Positions 7,945-15,439 of a stretch of 20,342 nucleotides of DNA are shown piece by piece. Below the pieces are notes generated by a model, which did no database searches, was not told where the DNA came from, and worked only from the letters and a program-made list of their open reading frames with translations. The DNA lies in NCBI GenBank assembly GCA_964522975.1, contig CAZFXK010000038.1, positions 1 to 20,342 on the forward strand, written 5' to 3'. The translations under genes were made by a program, and so were the position numbers. Source of the DNA: Bacteroides_E sp964522975. GTDB taxonomy: Bacteria; Bacteroidota; Bacteroidia; Bacteroidales; Bacteroidaceae. Numbering within the stretch: the first letter of the stretch is position 1; each line of letters opens with the position of its first letter.

Positions 7945-8763
7945 TTATTCTTCAACAATATCTTTAACTTCTTCATTGGCTTTTTCAAAAATCTTTTGGG
8001 CTTGATTTAAATATTTGCTTTCCGGAAATTCGTTTACAAAAGCATAATATTCATCAATAGTTTCCCTGTATCTATCCGTTTGTTTTTCATCCACACTATA
8101 TATAGCCATCTCATATCTTGCTTGTAATATAAGAATAGATAGCTCTTCCCTGAATGTGGTGTATGGATAATCTTTCAATGCATTTTGTGCCGTAATTATA
8201 CAAGACAAATAGTTATTTCCCATATAAATTCCCAAATCATAATAAAGCTTAGCAGAAAGATATTCTTTTTCTACTAACTTATCTTGTAATTCAAACAGCA
8301 TTTTTTGAGCCTCATCTTTTCTTTGACTCCTCGGAAAATACTCCATGAACATTTGTAACTCCTGAATAGCCAAATAAGTGCTTGACTGATCAAGTTTAGG
8401 CTCAGGTGTATCCAAATATAAAGCCTTGCCTGAATGAAAACGAGCTAACTCTGTAAAAGTACCTCTGGGATAAGTATTGTAATAAGTAATGAATGTCTGT
8501 GCAGCCATAGGGTAATCTTTCTGATTATAATAACTCATACCCAGCATATATAAAGACTCTTCAGCCTTATCTGTTCCTTTAAGAATGGTTATCAACTCAT
8601 TCAATAAAGTAGTAGACTTATTATATTGACCTCTCAGAAAATACTCCTTTGCAGCTTCATACTTATATTCATAGTCTGTGCTTTTTAAGATTTTATTATA
8701 ATCTCCACATCCCATAAAAAATAAGGATACCACAAGAGTTATTACTAATGCTTTTTTCTTCAT
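7945..8763 (-). CDS. bamD: Outer-membrane assembly lipoprotein BamD
   Basis: 272 residues. The N-terminus is a lipoprotein signal (MKKKALVITLVVSLFFMGC) with lipobox FMGC and lipidated Cys19. It is followed by about five TPR-like helical pairs: YEAAKEYFLRGQYNKSTTLL, SLYMLGMSYYNQKDYPMAAQ, the PRGTFTELARF and PRSQRKDEAQKML units, and a C-terminal YAFVNEFPESKYLNQAQ unit. This is the normal length and layout of BamD, the essential lipoprotein partner of BamA that inserts beta-barrel proteins into the outer membrane. It is the first gene of a bamD-rpoZ operon, 128 nt downstream of pulA with its own promoter candidate. Confidence 0.93.
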   Translation of the reverse strand: MKKKALVITLVVSLFFMGCGDYNKILKSTDYEYKYEAAKEYFLRGQYNKSTTLLNELITILKGTDKAEESLYMLGMSYYNQKDYPMAAQTFITYYNTYPRGTFTELARFHSGKALYLDTPEPKLDQSSTYLAIQELQMFMEYFPRSQRKDEAQKMLFELQDKLVEKEYLSAKLYYDLGIYMGNNYLSCIITAQNALKDYPYTTFREELSILILQARYEMAIYSVDEKQTDRYRETIDEYYAFVNEFPESKYLNQAQKIFEKANEEVKDIVEE

Positions 8764-8784
8764 GCTTTATTCCAAAATATTTTG

Positions 8785-8816
8785 CAAAAATACAGAATCA
8801 CAATGAATATACCAAT
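8785..8816 (-). promoter_or_regulatory. Promoter candidate for bamD-rpoZ
   Basis: On the minus strand ATTG (complement of 8813-8816) is followed, after 20 nt, by a perfect TAnnTTTG box, TATTTTTG (complement of 8785-8792). It lies 21 nt before the bamD ATG. Spacing and -7 box fit the Bacteroides sigma-ABfr pattern; the -33 box has one mismatch to TTTG. Confidence 0.5.
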
Positions 8817-8891
8817 AAATCAATGTTTTTTATATTTAAAGTATGTTTTTACACTACTACAAAAAATTAACCTCTTGATTCATTCTTTAAA

Positions 8892-10931
8892 TTATGGTTC
8901 CTCATCTACTGAATCAGTAATGACGGGTGGTGTTCCATCTTTATACATAATCAAGGCCGATTGTGCAGGAACTGAAATATTAGGACCATATAAAACCCCT
9001 AACCCCTTCTCATTGATTTGTCCGTTTAAGCAAACCACCTTATATCGTGCCACAGGAACATTTACTTTAGCTGCATTTTTTTGACCATTAAATATCACTG
9101 TTATCTCTTCCCATTCATCTTGATTCGCAAAATCTTTTAATTGATATCCAATTACATTCTCTTCCTCAATGGGTAGAAACTCCAAGTGTTTTCTAACTAA
9201 CTCTGCATCTCCCATACGAAATGCCGGATGGTTTTTCCTTAATTGAATCAATTCTTTATAGTAATTATAAAGATCTAAATACTTGGTTTTATTCTCCCAA
9301 TCAATTTGGTTAATGCTATCCGAACTTTGATAACTATTAGCTACTCCTTTTTTATCCCTAAAGACCTCTTCCCCTGCATAAATAAATGGAACTCCTTGCG
9401 AAGTGAACACAACGGTTTGAGCTAGTTTATTTAATTTCAATAGAGTTTGTTCATCTGCTTTCGGTAAAGTTGATTTCAAACGATCCACCAAACATAAATC
9501 ATCGTGACAAGACACATAACTAATCATTTGAGTAGGTTGTAAAGCCCAAGGTTCATTGCTATAATTTACCTGCGTATAATCTATTTGGGGATGTTCTATG
9601 GCTCCAACAATTCCAAACTTAATACTCTCTTCATTATTCGGCAATCCCGCCAAAAAAGCTCCTTGAGAATCGTCATTAAAGGGACCTCTCAAAGCATCAC
9701 GCATTTCATCAGAAAAGGCAGCGACATAAGGCATTTCATGTATATTCGCTTTCATTGCCAACAGATCCGTTTCCATTTGTGGAGGAATGGCAGCCCACCC
9801 TTCTCCGTAGATATAAATTGTAGAATCTATTTTATGTGCTGCCTCTTGTATCAAACGCATTGTTTCTATATCGTGAATACCCATCAAATCAAAACGAAAT
9901 CCATCAATATGATATTCATTAATCCAATACTGTATGGATTCAATCATATATTTTCTCATCATCGGACGTTCACTGGCTGTTTCATTACCACAAGCTGATC
10001 CATCAGCATAAGTTCCATCGGGATTATGCCTATAGAAATAACCGGGTGCAGTACGCTCAAAGTTGCTTTCTGAAAGACTATGCGTATGGTTATAAACCAC
10101 ATCCATAACAACACGAATACCGGCTTTATGCAATGCTAAAACCATTTCTTTGAATTCCTTAACACGACTCACCGGATCATACGGATCAGTGGCATATGAG
10201 CCTTCAGGTACATTATAATTTTTAGGATCGTACCCCCAGTTATAAGTGTTCTTTTCTAATTGTTCTTCATTTACTGTAGCAAAGTCAAAAGAGGGTAATA
10301 AATGCACATGAGTAACTCCAAGATCAACCAAATGATCAATACCCGTAGCTAATCCTTCTGCATTGGTTGTATTACCTTCAGTTAAAGCCAGATATTTTCC
10401 TTTATTTTTAATTCCTGAAGAAGAATGAATTGAGAAATCACGATGATGCATTTCATAAAGAATGATATCTGCTGATGATTTCAAAACAGGCCTTACATCA
10501 TTCTCCCATCCCGCTGGATTAGTAACCTGCCAATCAATAATAGCAGCACGATTACCATTTACTCCTACAGCTTTTGCATTGATGCCCGGGGTTTCTCCTT
10601 GCCAAACCTCATCAATTTTCACATTAAAAGCATAAAACTTACCTAATAAATCTTCATTAACAATACAATTCCATGTGCCTTCTTCATCTTTTTCCATAGG
10701 AATGGTAGTCAAGGCATGTCCTTCGTGACCTGACTCAAACAACATTAAACGCACCTCTTCGGCTATTGGCGACCAAACACTAAACTTAGTCTGCTCGGGA
10801 GAATATACCATCTCAGATAAGTCGCCGGAGCGAACAGGATAATCATCAAAAGGTAACTGTTTTTTATTTTGGCATCCTAAGACCCATACTCCCATGACAC
10901 ACAATATTAAAATTCTTTTTATGTTTTTCAT
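8892..10931 (-). CDS. pulA: Type I pullulanase (GH13), lipoprotein
   Basis: 679 residues. The signal peptide ends in lipobox VLGC with Cys20, so it is a lipoprotein anchored in a cell-envelope membrane. Residues about 45-130 form a CBM48-like N-terminal beta domain (KFSVWSPIAEEVRLMLFE). The GH13 barrel follows. Present are the type I pullulanase signature YNWGYDP (230-236), region I DVVYNH (277-282), region II GFRFDLMG with nucleophile D348, region III YGEGW with acid/base E377, and region IV SCHDD with D477. All three catalytic carboxylates are intact. It hydrolyses alpha-1,6 branches of pullulan, glycogen or starch. It starts 19 nt after ruvC and is probably cotranscribed with DUF4286-ruvC. 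No susC/susD partners are visible, so this is the stand-alone chromosomal enzyme rather than part of a polysaccharide-utilisation locus. Confidence 0.95.
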   Translation of the reverse strand: MKNIKRILILCVMGVWVLGCQNKKQLPFDDYPVRSGDLSEMVYSPEQTKFSVWSPIAEEVRLMLFESGHEGHALTTIPMEKDEEGTWNCIVNEDLLGKFYAFNVKIDEVWQGETPGINAKAVGVNGNRAAIIDWQVTNPAGWENDVRPVLKSSADIILYEMHHRDFSIHSSSGIKNKGKYLALTEGNTTNAEGLATGIDHLVDLGVTHVHLLPSFDFATVNEEQLEKNTYNWGYDPKNYNVPEGSYATDPYDPVSRVKEFKEMVLALHKAGIRVVMDVVYNHTHSLSESNFERTAPGYFYRHNPDGTYADGSACGNETASERPMMRKYMIESIQYWINEYHIDGFRFDLMGIHDIETMRLIQEAAHKIDSTIYIYGEGWAAIPPQMETDLLAMKANIHEMPYVAAFSDEMRDALRGPFNDDSQGAFLAGLPNNEESIKFGIVGAIEHPQIDYTQVNYSNEPWALQPTQMISYVSCHDDLCLVDRLKSTLPKADEQTLLKLNKLAQTVVFTSQGVPFIYAGEEVFRDKKGVANSYQSSDSINQIDWENKTKYLDLYNYYKELIQLRKNHPAFRMGDAELVRKHLEFLPIEEENVIGYQLKDFANQDEWEEITVIFNGQKNAAKVNVPVARYKVVCLNGQINEKGLGVLYGPNISVPAQSALIMYKDGTPPVITDSVDEEP

Positions 10932-10950
10932 ATCATTAAAAATTTATCAG

Positions 10951-11523
10951 TTACTTAATTCGATTGGGATTCTTTGAAAGAAAATCCTTCCAGCTATTAT
11001 ATTTTTTCTTTGTCACCGAATTCGGATTATCCATCTGTAAAAAATGACAATAAGCCGCAGCCAATCCGTCTGTAGCATCTAATGACACAGGAATATCCGT
11101 TTCAGTAAAATGAAAGATATGTTGCAACATTCCCGCTACCTGCTCTTTAGATGCTTTACCACTTCCGGTAATTGCCATTTTTATTTTTAAAGGGGCATAT
11201 TCTGTAATGGGAATATCACGGCTTAAAGCAACTGCCATTGCTACTCCTTGTGCACGTCCCAACTTAAGCATGGACTGTACATTCTTTCCGTAAAAAGGAG
11301 CTTCAATGGCTAATTCATCCGGTAAAAAACTTTCTATGATGCTTAATACTCGTTCTTGAATATGACGTAATTTCAGGTAATGATCTCTGATTTTCCTCAA
11401 ATCGACTACTCCCATAGCTATCATTATAGGCTTTCGATCCGTAACCTTGATAACACCATACCCCATAATTGTTGTACCGGGATCAATGCCTAATATTATT
11501 TTTTCTTTCTGAACTTTATTCAT
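10951..11523 (-). CDS. ruvC: Crossover junction endodeoxyribonuclease RuvC
   Basis: 190-residue Holliday-junction resolvase, cytoplasmic and dimeric, acting with RuvAB. The four catalytic acidic residues are present in the usual order: D14 in LGIDPGTT, E74 in LAIEAPFYGKN, and D149 and D152 in SLDATDGLAAA. The KASKEQV basic stretch is also conserved. Normal length with a short basic C-terminal tail (SKNPNRIK). The ATG overlaps the stop of the upstream DUF4286 gene (ATGA overlap, 4 nt), indicating translational coupling, and pulA follows after 19 nt. Confidence 0.96.
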   Translation of the reverse strand: MNKVQKEKIILGIDPGTTIMGYGVIKVTDRKPIMIAMGVVDLRKIRDHYLKLRHIQERVLSIIESFLPDELAIEAPFYGKNVQSMLKLGRAQGVAMAVALSRDIPITEYAPLKIKMAITGSGKASKEQVAGMLQHIFHFTETDIPVSLDATDGLAAAYCHFLQMDNPNSVTKKKYNSWKDFLSKNPNRIK

Positions 11524-11822
11524 TCAACCACTTCCAGTAGCGTAGAAAAGCCAACAATACGTTGTTTAAAAAGGTCTAATATTTCTTTCTCCATTAAGGA
11601 GCCTTGCTCTCTATACCATTTATGTAAAACCTCTGAAGACTCTACTTCCCATTGAATGGAATAACAAATTCCCTCTTCTCTGTGACTTAATATTCTACAA
11701 AAACGAGGAGCGTTCAAATAATTCAACTTTTGCACTTGAGGTATATAACATTCCTTTATCCAAATAATGAAGTTGTCTTCATCTTGTTCTTCTAAATGAT
11801 AAGTTGTGTTGTAAATCAGCAT
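11520..11822 (-). CDS. DUF4286 family protein
   Basis: 100-residue soluble protein starting MLIYNTTYHLEEQDEDNFI, the usual opening of the Bacteroidota DUF4286 family (small ferredoxin-like-fold proteins of unknown function). No signal peptide or membrane segment. First gene of the DUF4286-ruvC-pulA operon; its stop overlaps the ruvC start by 4 nt. The conserved pairing with ruvC hints at a housekeeping role but does not define one. Confidence 0.88.
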   Translation of the reverse strand: MLIYNTTYHLEEQDEDNFIIWIKECYIPQVQKLNYLNAPRFCRILSHREEGICYSIQWEVESSEVLHKWYREQGSLMEKEILDLFKQRIVGFSTLLEVVE

Positions 11823-11839
11823 ATTTTATTTTTTATATA

Positions 11840-11847
11840 CAAAAATA
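11840..11847 (-). promoter_or_regulatory. -7 box for the DUF4286-ruvC-pulA operon
   Basis: The complement of 11840-11847 reads TATTTTTG, a perfect match to TAnnTTTG, 17 nt before the DUF4286 ATG. No good TTTG at the -33 distance. Confidence 0.4.
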
Positions 11848-11869
11848 ATCATTATTCCATAAAGAGTAT

Positions 11870-11877
11870 TATATTTG
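11870..11877 (+). promoter_or_regulatory. -7 box for tRNA-Ala
   Basis: TATATTTG matches TAnnTTTG and lies 18 nt before the tRNA 5' end. No clear -33 TTTG. It faces the DUF4286 promoter candidate divergently. Confidence 0.45.
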
Positions 11878-11895
11878 CAAAGTAATTTGAAAGCA

Positions 11896-11969
11896 GGGGG
11901 GTTAGCTCATCTGGCTAGAGCGCAACACTGGCAGTGTTGAGGTGATCGGTTCGAGTCCGATACTCTCCA
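11896..11969 (+). tRNA. tRNA-Ala (anticodon GGC)
   Basis: A 74-nt cloverleaf. Acceptor arms are GGGGGGT (11896-11902) and ACTCTCC (11962-11968), with discriminator A at 11969. The D-stem is GCTC/GAGC and the anticodon stem CAACA/TGTTG, with loop CTGGCAG giving anticodon GGC (11930-11932). The T-stem is ATCGG/CCGAT with loop TTCGAGT. The acceptor stem contains G3:U70, the alanine identity determinant. CCA is not encoded. A terminator follows at 11979-12008. Confidence 0.97.
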
Positions 11970-11978
11970 CATCCCATA

Positions 11979-12008
11979 AAAACCTTAAGGATAAATCCTT
12001 AAGGTTTT
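11979..12008. terminator. Bidirectional terminator between tRNA-Ala and a convergent small ORF
   Basis: AAAACCTTAAGGA (11979-11991) pairs perfectly with TCCTTAAGGTTTT (11996-12008) over a 4-nt loop. T-rich tails lie on both sides: the plus strand continues ATTTTTATT, and the minus strand ends in a run of five T. It starts 9 nt after the tRNA and ends 5 nt from the stop of the minus-strand ORF at 12013. Confidence 0.85.
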
Positions 12009-12012
12009 ATTT

Positions 12013-12147
12013 TTATTCTAATTTAATTAATCCCATTTCAGCAAAAATCATACTCATTAACAGGTAAAAAGTAAAAACAAATAACCAAATGAATTTGCTA
12101 TTCAAATGGCCATAAACATCCACTGTTTCATATTCATAACTAAACAA
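12013..12147 (-). CDS. Possible small single-span membrane protein
   Basis: A minus-strand frame of 44 codons, without an ATG at its beginning, opens at a TTG (12147-12145) and ends at TAA 12013-12015. It has a polar start (SYEYETVDVYGHLNSK), one strongly hydrophobic span (FIWLFVFTFYLLMSMIF), and a short amphipathic end (AEMGLIKLE). The shared terminator placed 5 nt past its stop supports a real transcript end here. An ATG at about 12162 sits in a neighbouring frame, so the gene may start at TTG or be frameshifted near its 5' end. No family recognised. To its right, up to 12343, I see only a 9-bp stem-loop (12187-12195 with 12203-12211) and the doubtful frame listed under rejected items. Confidence 0.4.
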   Translation of the reverse strand: MFSYEYETVDVYGHLNSKFIWLFVFTFYLLMSMIFAEMGLIKLE

Positions 12148-12343
12148 TTATTATTCATAAAGCTAATTATTTTCCTCTCAAACATCAACTAAAGTGTTCG
12201 ATACTTTAGTTAATCCCTCTTCCAGCTTAAAATGATTAAGAATTTCCTGTTTTTTTCTTATCTTTAGATAAAACCTAAAATAAAAATATATTTCACCCTT
12301 AAGTGAGTACTTATAAGAATTTATCACACAAAAATAAGATTTT

Positions 12344-13060
12344 ATGGAAGTTACTTTTTTCATTAATAATTACAAAGAAGCTTTTGGGGAAAAAGCTGAA
12401 CTGCCTCTCGTTTTTTGGTATTCTGATACAGCAATTGCTAAGACAGAAAAAATAAACGGGTGTTTTTTCAAAGGGTTTGAAAGTGTAAGAAACGGAAAAA
12501 CACTAAGTTTAAGCCTAGAAACCATTGGTTGTGGTGGTGGAAAATTTTATACCGGATTTACAGATATGCCGAAACATGTTCCTAATTTCGTTTCTCTTAA
12601 AGAAAAGTATAAGAAAACGCCTGAAATGGTGCTAGAATATATAGAACAACTTAAGGTTCCTAAGGCAAAGAAACTATATCTTAATTTTGCAAGGATTGAT
12701 GCTATTGATAACGATAGGCTAAACTCCTTGGAAGGCCTCTTATTTTTAGCTACACCCGATGTTCTTTCAGGACTTTGTACGTGGGCTTATTTCGATAATA
12801 ATTCAGAAGAGACTGTAGTTTCTTTATTCGGATCCGGTTGTTCTGCAATCATTACACGAGCTGTAACTGAGAATCGTCAAAATGGGAAAAGAACTTTTCT
12901 TGGGTTATTCGACCCTTCGGTACGTCCTCATATAGATAAAAATGTACTGAGTTTTGTTATCCCTTTGTCACGATTCAAAGAAATGTACTACACCATGAGA
13001 GAGTCTTGTTTATTCGACACACACGCTTGGAATAAAGTACGCAAACGAATTAATGAGTAA
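12344..13060 (+). CDS. DUF169 domain protein
   Basis: 238-residue soluble protein with no signal peptide. It shows the layout I associate with DUF169: an N-terminal LPLVFWYSD, a cysteine-containing glycine loop ETIGCGGGKFYTGF at about residues 60-73, then PKAKKLYLNFARID, a second motif GLCTWAYF, and GSGCSAII followed by a C-terminal FVIPLSRFKEM. The conserved cysteines may bind a metal, but no reaction is established. Such proteins are common in anaerobic bacteria and archaea. It stands alone at the left of the accessory region, with no obvious promoter and no terminator hairpin after it. Confidence 0.8.
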   Translation: MEVTFFINNYKEAFGEKAELPLVFWYSDTAIAKTEKINGCFFKGFESVRNGKTLSLSLETIGCGGGKFYTGFTDMPKHVPNFVSLKEKYKKTPEMVLEYIEQLKVPKAKKLYLNFARIDAIDNDRLNSLEGLLFLATPDVLSGLCTWAYFDNNSEETVVSLFGSGCSAIITRAVTENRQNGKRTFLGLFDPSVRPHIDKNVLSFVIPLSRFKEMYYTMRESCLFDTHAWNKVRKRINE

Positions 13061-13103
13061 TAGTTAAGACTAATTATGGAGATTCCAATATTAAGAAAAT
13101 AAA

Positions 13104-13808
13104 ATGTTGTTTGTAATGAACTTAAACAAATACATCTACAGGCTTAGGTTCTTGATATTTATAGTCATTTCAATTTCTTGGATAAGTTGTAATCTTAAAT
13201 CATCTGAGCAATATTTTATTGAAGCAGAAGATTTAGCCGCTTTAGGATACTATAAAGAAGCTAATCATCTTTTGGATAAAGCAATAAAGAAAAACAATCG
13301 CTTTTTAGAAGCTTACATAAGTAGAGGCGCAAATAAAGCCGAATTAAAATCTTTTCAAGAAGCCATAAAAGATTATGAAAAAGTTTTAACGTTAGATCCT
13401 CAAAACACGTTAGCTCTTTTTAACATAGCAAACAATTATAAACGTTTAGAGAGATACGATGTGGCAATAAGATTTTATAATAAAGCCTTTGATTCTAAGG
13501 GAGGAGAGAAAATGTACTTAGATCACTATTTAAACCATTTCATTAATAGTGAAGATTTTGATGTTCCAGGTTACATAATACATTTTGAAAGAGGAATAGC
13601 TCATTATTACAAAGGTAACATTGAAAAGGCTTTTTCTGATTTTAACATCTCAATAAAAAACGACTACAAGATAGGAGAATGTTACTATTGGATTGGATAT
13701 ATTCATATTTCTAAAGGAGAAATGAAGTTAGCTTGTGAGAGCTTAAATAAAGCAATGCAAATGGGAGATCAAGATGCTCAACTGGCACTGAATAGATATT
13801 GCAAATAA
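13104..13808 (+). CDS. TPR-repeat lipoprotein
   Basis: Up to 234 residues. The ATG at 13104 and a second ATG at 13116 (residue 5) are both plausible. The N-terminus is a signal ending at SWISC (Cys29 from the first start), so the mature protein is a lipoprotein. About five TPR-type helix pairs follow: from residue 34 (YFIEAEDLAALGYYKEANHL), about 68 (LEAYISRGANKAELKSFQEA), about 102 (TLALFNIANNYKRLERYDVA), then FERGIAHYYKGNIEKAFSDF and CYYWIGYIHISKGEMKLACE. TPR scaffolds mediate protein contacts; the partner is unknown. The next intact gene is 563 nt away, beyond a decayed gene on the other strand. Confidence 0.8.
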   Translation: MLFVMNLNKYIYRLRFLIFIVISISWISCNLKSSEQYFIEAEDLAALGYYKEANHLLDKAIKKNNRFLEAYISRGANKAELKSFQEAIKDYEKVLTLDPQNTLALFNIANNYKRLERYDVAIRFYNKAFDSKGGEKMYLDHYLNHFINSEDFDVPGYIIHFERGIAHYYKGNIEKAFSDFNISIKNDYKIGECYYWIGYIHISKGEMKLACESLNKAMQMGDQDAQLALNRYCK

Positions 13809-13840
13809 TATTTACTCAATATGCTATTCTCCTCTAAATC

Positions 13841-14269
13841 TTACCGACAACTAACACTTAAATATCCTTTAACAGAAACAGAGGCATAATTTTTTTTGCA
13901 GATACCCTTTTTGCAAGTTAATCTACTCAATTTACTCGCTAAAGGCACACTGTCAACAAAAAAAGAGTCACTCTTTAGCTGAGTTAATTTGGATCATCGT
14001 TTTTGAAGACATTCATGAATACAAAAGAATCCTTGTCTTTTACAATCATAAACACTCCGCTCAATTCTTCTTTGTAAAGAGCCTGGCAGTATCCTGAAAA
14101 ATTGACATTCTGAATCGGAACTCATAGATTAGGAGGTCAGATTGATAGCAATCAACTCCATATCTAATAATCAGGGGTTACACTTTTAGTTCTACAAATT
14201 CATTTTACCTTCTACTTGTTGTAATACTTTCAAAATTTTGTTGTATTTTGCATTGAAGTTTTTATGTTT
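13841..14269 (-). pseudogene. Multiply broken gene of unknown family
   Basis: Protein-like minus-strand translation runs continuously if frames are switched. The first frame gives NAKYNKILKVLQQVEGKMN. An adjacent frame, which contains a stop (14180s), gives IIRYGVDCYQSDLLIYE. The frame 14121-13984 gives VPIQNVNFSGYCQALYKEEL, then SGVFMIVKDKDSFVFMNVFK. The frame 13993-13841 gives SKLTQLKSDSFFVDSVPLAS, then KLSRLTCKKGICKKNYASVS, and ends SVSCR before TAA. I infer at least two frameshifts and one nonsense codon in a gene of about 140 codons. No start is certain and no family is recognised. Bases 14270-14371 hold nothing I can name. Confidence 0.5.
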
Positions 14270-14371
14270 TCAATTGATTGACTACTAATTAGATATAGCT
14301 ATTCAGCTAATTCGGAACAACTTACCTTTAACAGGATTAATGCACTATGGGTTATTTTAAAATTTATTCTC

Positions 14372-14980
14372 ATGAAAAAAACACTAATCATACTTGTTCT
14401 ATTTTTTAGTTTTCAAAATGCCTTTCCTCAATTATATTCCAGCATAAAAAAAACCTCAAAAGGAATAGACTTATATGGATATACTGATGGCAAGGGGAAT
14501 ATAAAAATTGAACGCAAATATCCATTAATTTTTACAGACACTTTAAACACAATCGCATTTGTTATAAATAGAAACTATGAATTAATTGCCATAGACTCAA
14601 CAGGCCAAAAGCTATTCAACGTATATAAATTTGATAATGGGCCTGATTACATATCCGAGGGTCTATTCCGAATTACAAAGAAAAATAAAGTAGGCTATGC
14701 GGATATCCAAGGAAATATCATAATAGAACCTGTTTACTTTGCAGCTTCTCCATTTAAAAATAATATAGCTAAAGTGACAAAACAAGGAGTGAAAAAAAAG
14801 GATTGGGAATATACAATAATTAAAAATGCAAAATGGGGTATTATAAATAAACAAGGAGAGCTGATAGTTCCTTTTTTTTATGATGAAATTATATTCTTAA
14901 ACAATGGGAATATAGAACTAATCAATGGGGAAAACAAAATACAAATTCATATCATTAGTCTTACTAAAAATTCCCAGTAG
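14372..14980 (+). CDS. Exported WG-repeat protein
   Basis: 202 residues with a signal peptide (MKKTLIILVLFFSFQNAFPQ, probable cleavage near AFPQ). The remainder carries WG/KLWG-type repeats. There is a partial unit at about residues 35-50 (YGYTDGKGNIKIERKY), a clear unit at about 94-125 (ISEGLFRITKKNKVGYADIQ then GNIIIEPVYFAA), and another at about 153-180 (AKWGIINKQGELIVPFFYDE). Such proteins are periplasmic or surface exposed; their role is unknown. In toxin-rich loci WG-repeat proteins sometimes sit as candidate immunity or accessory genes, but nothing here proves that. Its 3' end lies about 60 nt from repeat copy 1 of the Rhs-derived cassette zone. Confidence 0.75.
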   Translation: MKKTLIILVLFFSFQNAFPQLYSSIKKTSKGIDLYGYTDGKGNIKIERKYPLIFTDTLNTIAFVINRNYELIAIDSTGQKLFNVYKFDNGPDYISEGLFRITKKNKVGYADIQGNIIIEPVYFAASPFKNNIAKVTKQGVKKKDWEYTIIKNAKWGIINKQGELIVPFFYDEIIFLNNGNIELINGENKIQIHIISLTKNSQ

Positions 14981-15037
14981 TTTCTGATAAGCAGAATTAT
15001 TGTCCGTTGTCATATTCTTTTCTTTGTTAGTTGTATG

Positions 15038-15105
15038 GTTACAAACGGCACAAAGAAATGAAGTAGCAGAGATGAAATAGCATGATAATTACAATGCTCC
15101 CCTAT
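15038..15105. repeat. 68-nt direct repeat, copy 1
   Basis: Starts GTTACAAACGGCACAAAGAA and ends ACAATGCTCCCCTAT. It aligns with 16587-16654 in the same orientation with four substitutions and two single-base indels, about 90% identity. It lies just past the end of the broken membrane-protein frame on the minus strand. The two copies bracket the RHS relic, the lipoprotein gene and that frame. Bases 14981-15037 show no gene I can support. Confidence 0.85.
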
Positions 15106-15116
15106 TCGAGTCTTAA

Positions 15117-15429
15117 TTATTTTGTATAGGTCGGCATTGATAGAAGGTCACTAAAAAAATCCACAACGTTTTGAACTAACTTGCTTCTAAGCTATATCCA
15201 TAACTCTATTTTTGAATTTTACCTTAAAACCTATCTTTAACATGAAGTTGATACAAAGTGAAACTAAAAGTAATGTGAAATAAAAATAATAAGACGTAAC
15301 CAAAGAACCCTGAAAATAACAGAATAAAGAAATTGAACCAATTAAAAGTAACAACAAACACTCTTTTTTACTTTCATAATTATTTAATACGAAAGCAGGT
15401 CTGTAGAAATTATACGCCTGCTTTATTAA
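15117..15429 (-). pseudogene. Broken small membrane-protein gene, no start codon
   Basis: The minus frame 15429-15187 is open for 80 codons without an initial ATG and reads like protein: AYNFYRPAFVLNNYESKKE, then two hydrophobic stretches (CLLLLLIGSISLFCYFQGS and TSYYFYFTLLLVSLCINF), then a basic tail KIGFKVKFKNRVMDIA and TAG. An adjacent frame continues RSKLVQNVVDFFSDLLSMPT, ending at 15117. An ATG at the A-rich stretch near 15382 is one frame off, so a single-base indel there would create a start (MKVKKEC...). It begins 10 nt after the lipoprotein stop, as a third cassette gene. Either a pseudogene or a relic transferred without its start; family unknown. Confidence 0.45.
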
Positions 15430-15439
15430 TTATTATGCT

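Noticed and set aside
11896..12343. Integration of the accessory region at the tRNA-Ala 3' end
   Set aside because: I looked for a duplicated tRNA 3' end (GGTTCGAGTCCGATACTC) further right in the window and did not see one, and no integrase lies beside the tRNA.
12178..12363. 61-codon minus-strand frame ending EEGLTKVSNTLVDV
   Set aside because: Its C-terminal part looks protein-like, but the N-terminal half is low-complexity AT-rich sequence. Its start overlaps the 5' end of the well-supported DUF169 gene on the other strand, and a perfect inverted repeat (12187-12211) underlies its last codons. Not enough to call a gene.
13962..13976. Palindrome AAAGAGTCACTCTTT as a terminator
   Set aside because: The symmetric sequence leaves almost no loop. 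A T-run follows on the minus strand, but the site lies inside the broken-gene frame, so it is not called separately.
14981..15037. Antisense frame running through repeat copy 1 into the 3' end of the WG-repeat gene
   Set aside because: It is open by chance over a short AT-rich stretch, overlaps a better-supported gene on the opposite strand, and shows no recognisable domain.
15392..15424. Hairpin AAAGCAGG...CCTGCTTT as a terminator of the lipoprotein gene
   Set aside because: The 8-bp stem is real, but the loop is 17 nt and no T-run follows on the minus strand. The sequence also lies inside the open membrane-protein frame, so a coding explanation is at least as good.
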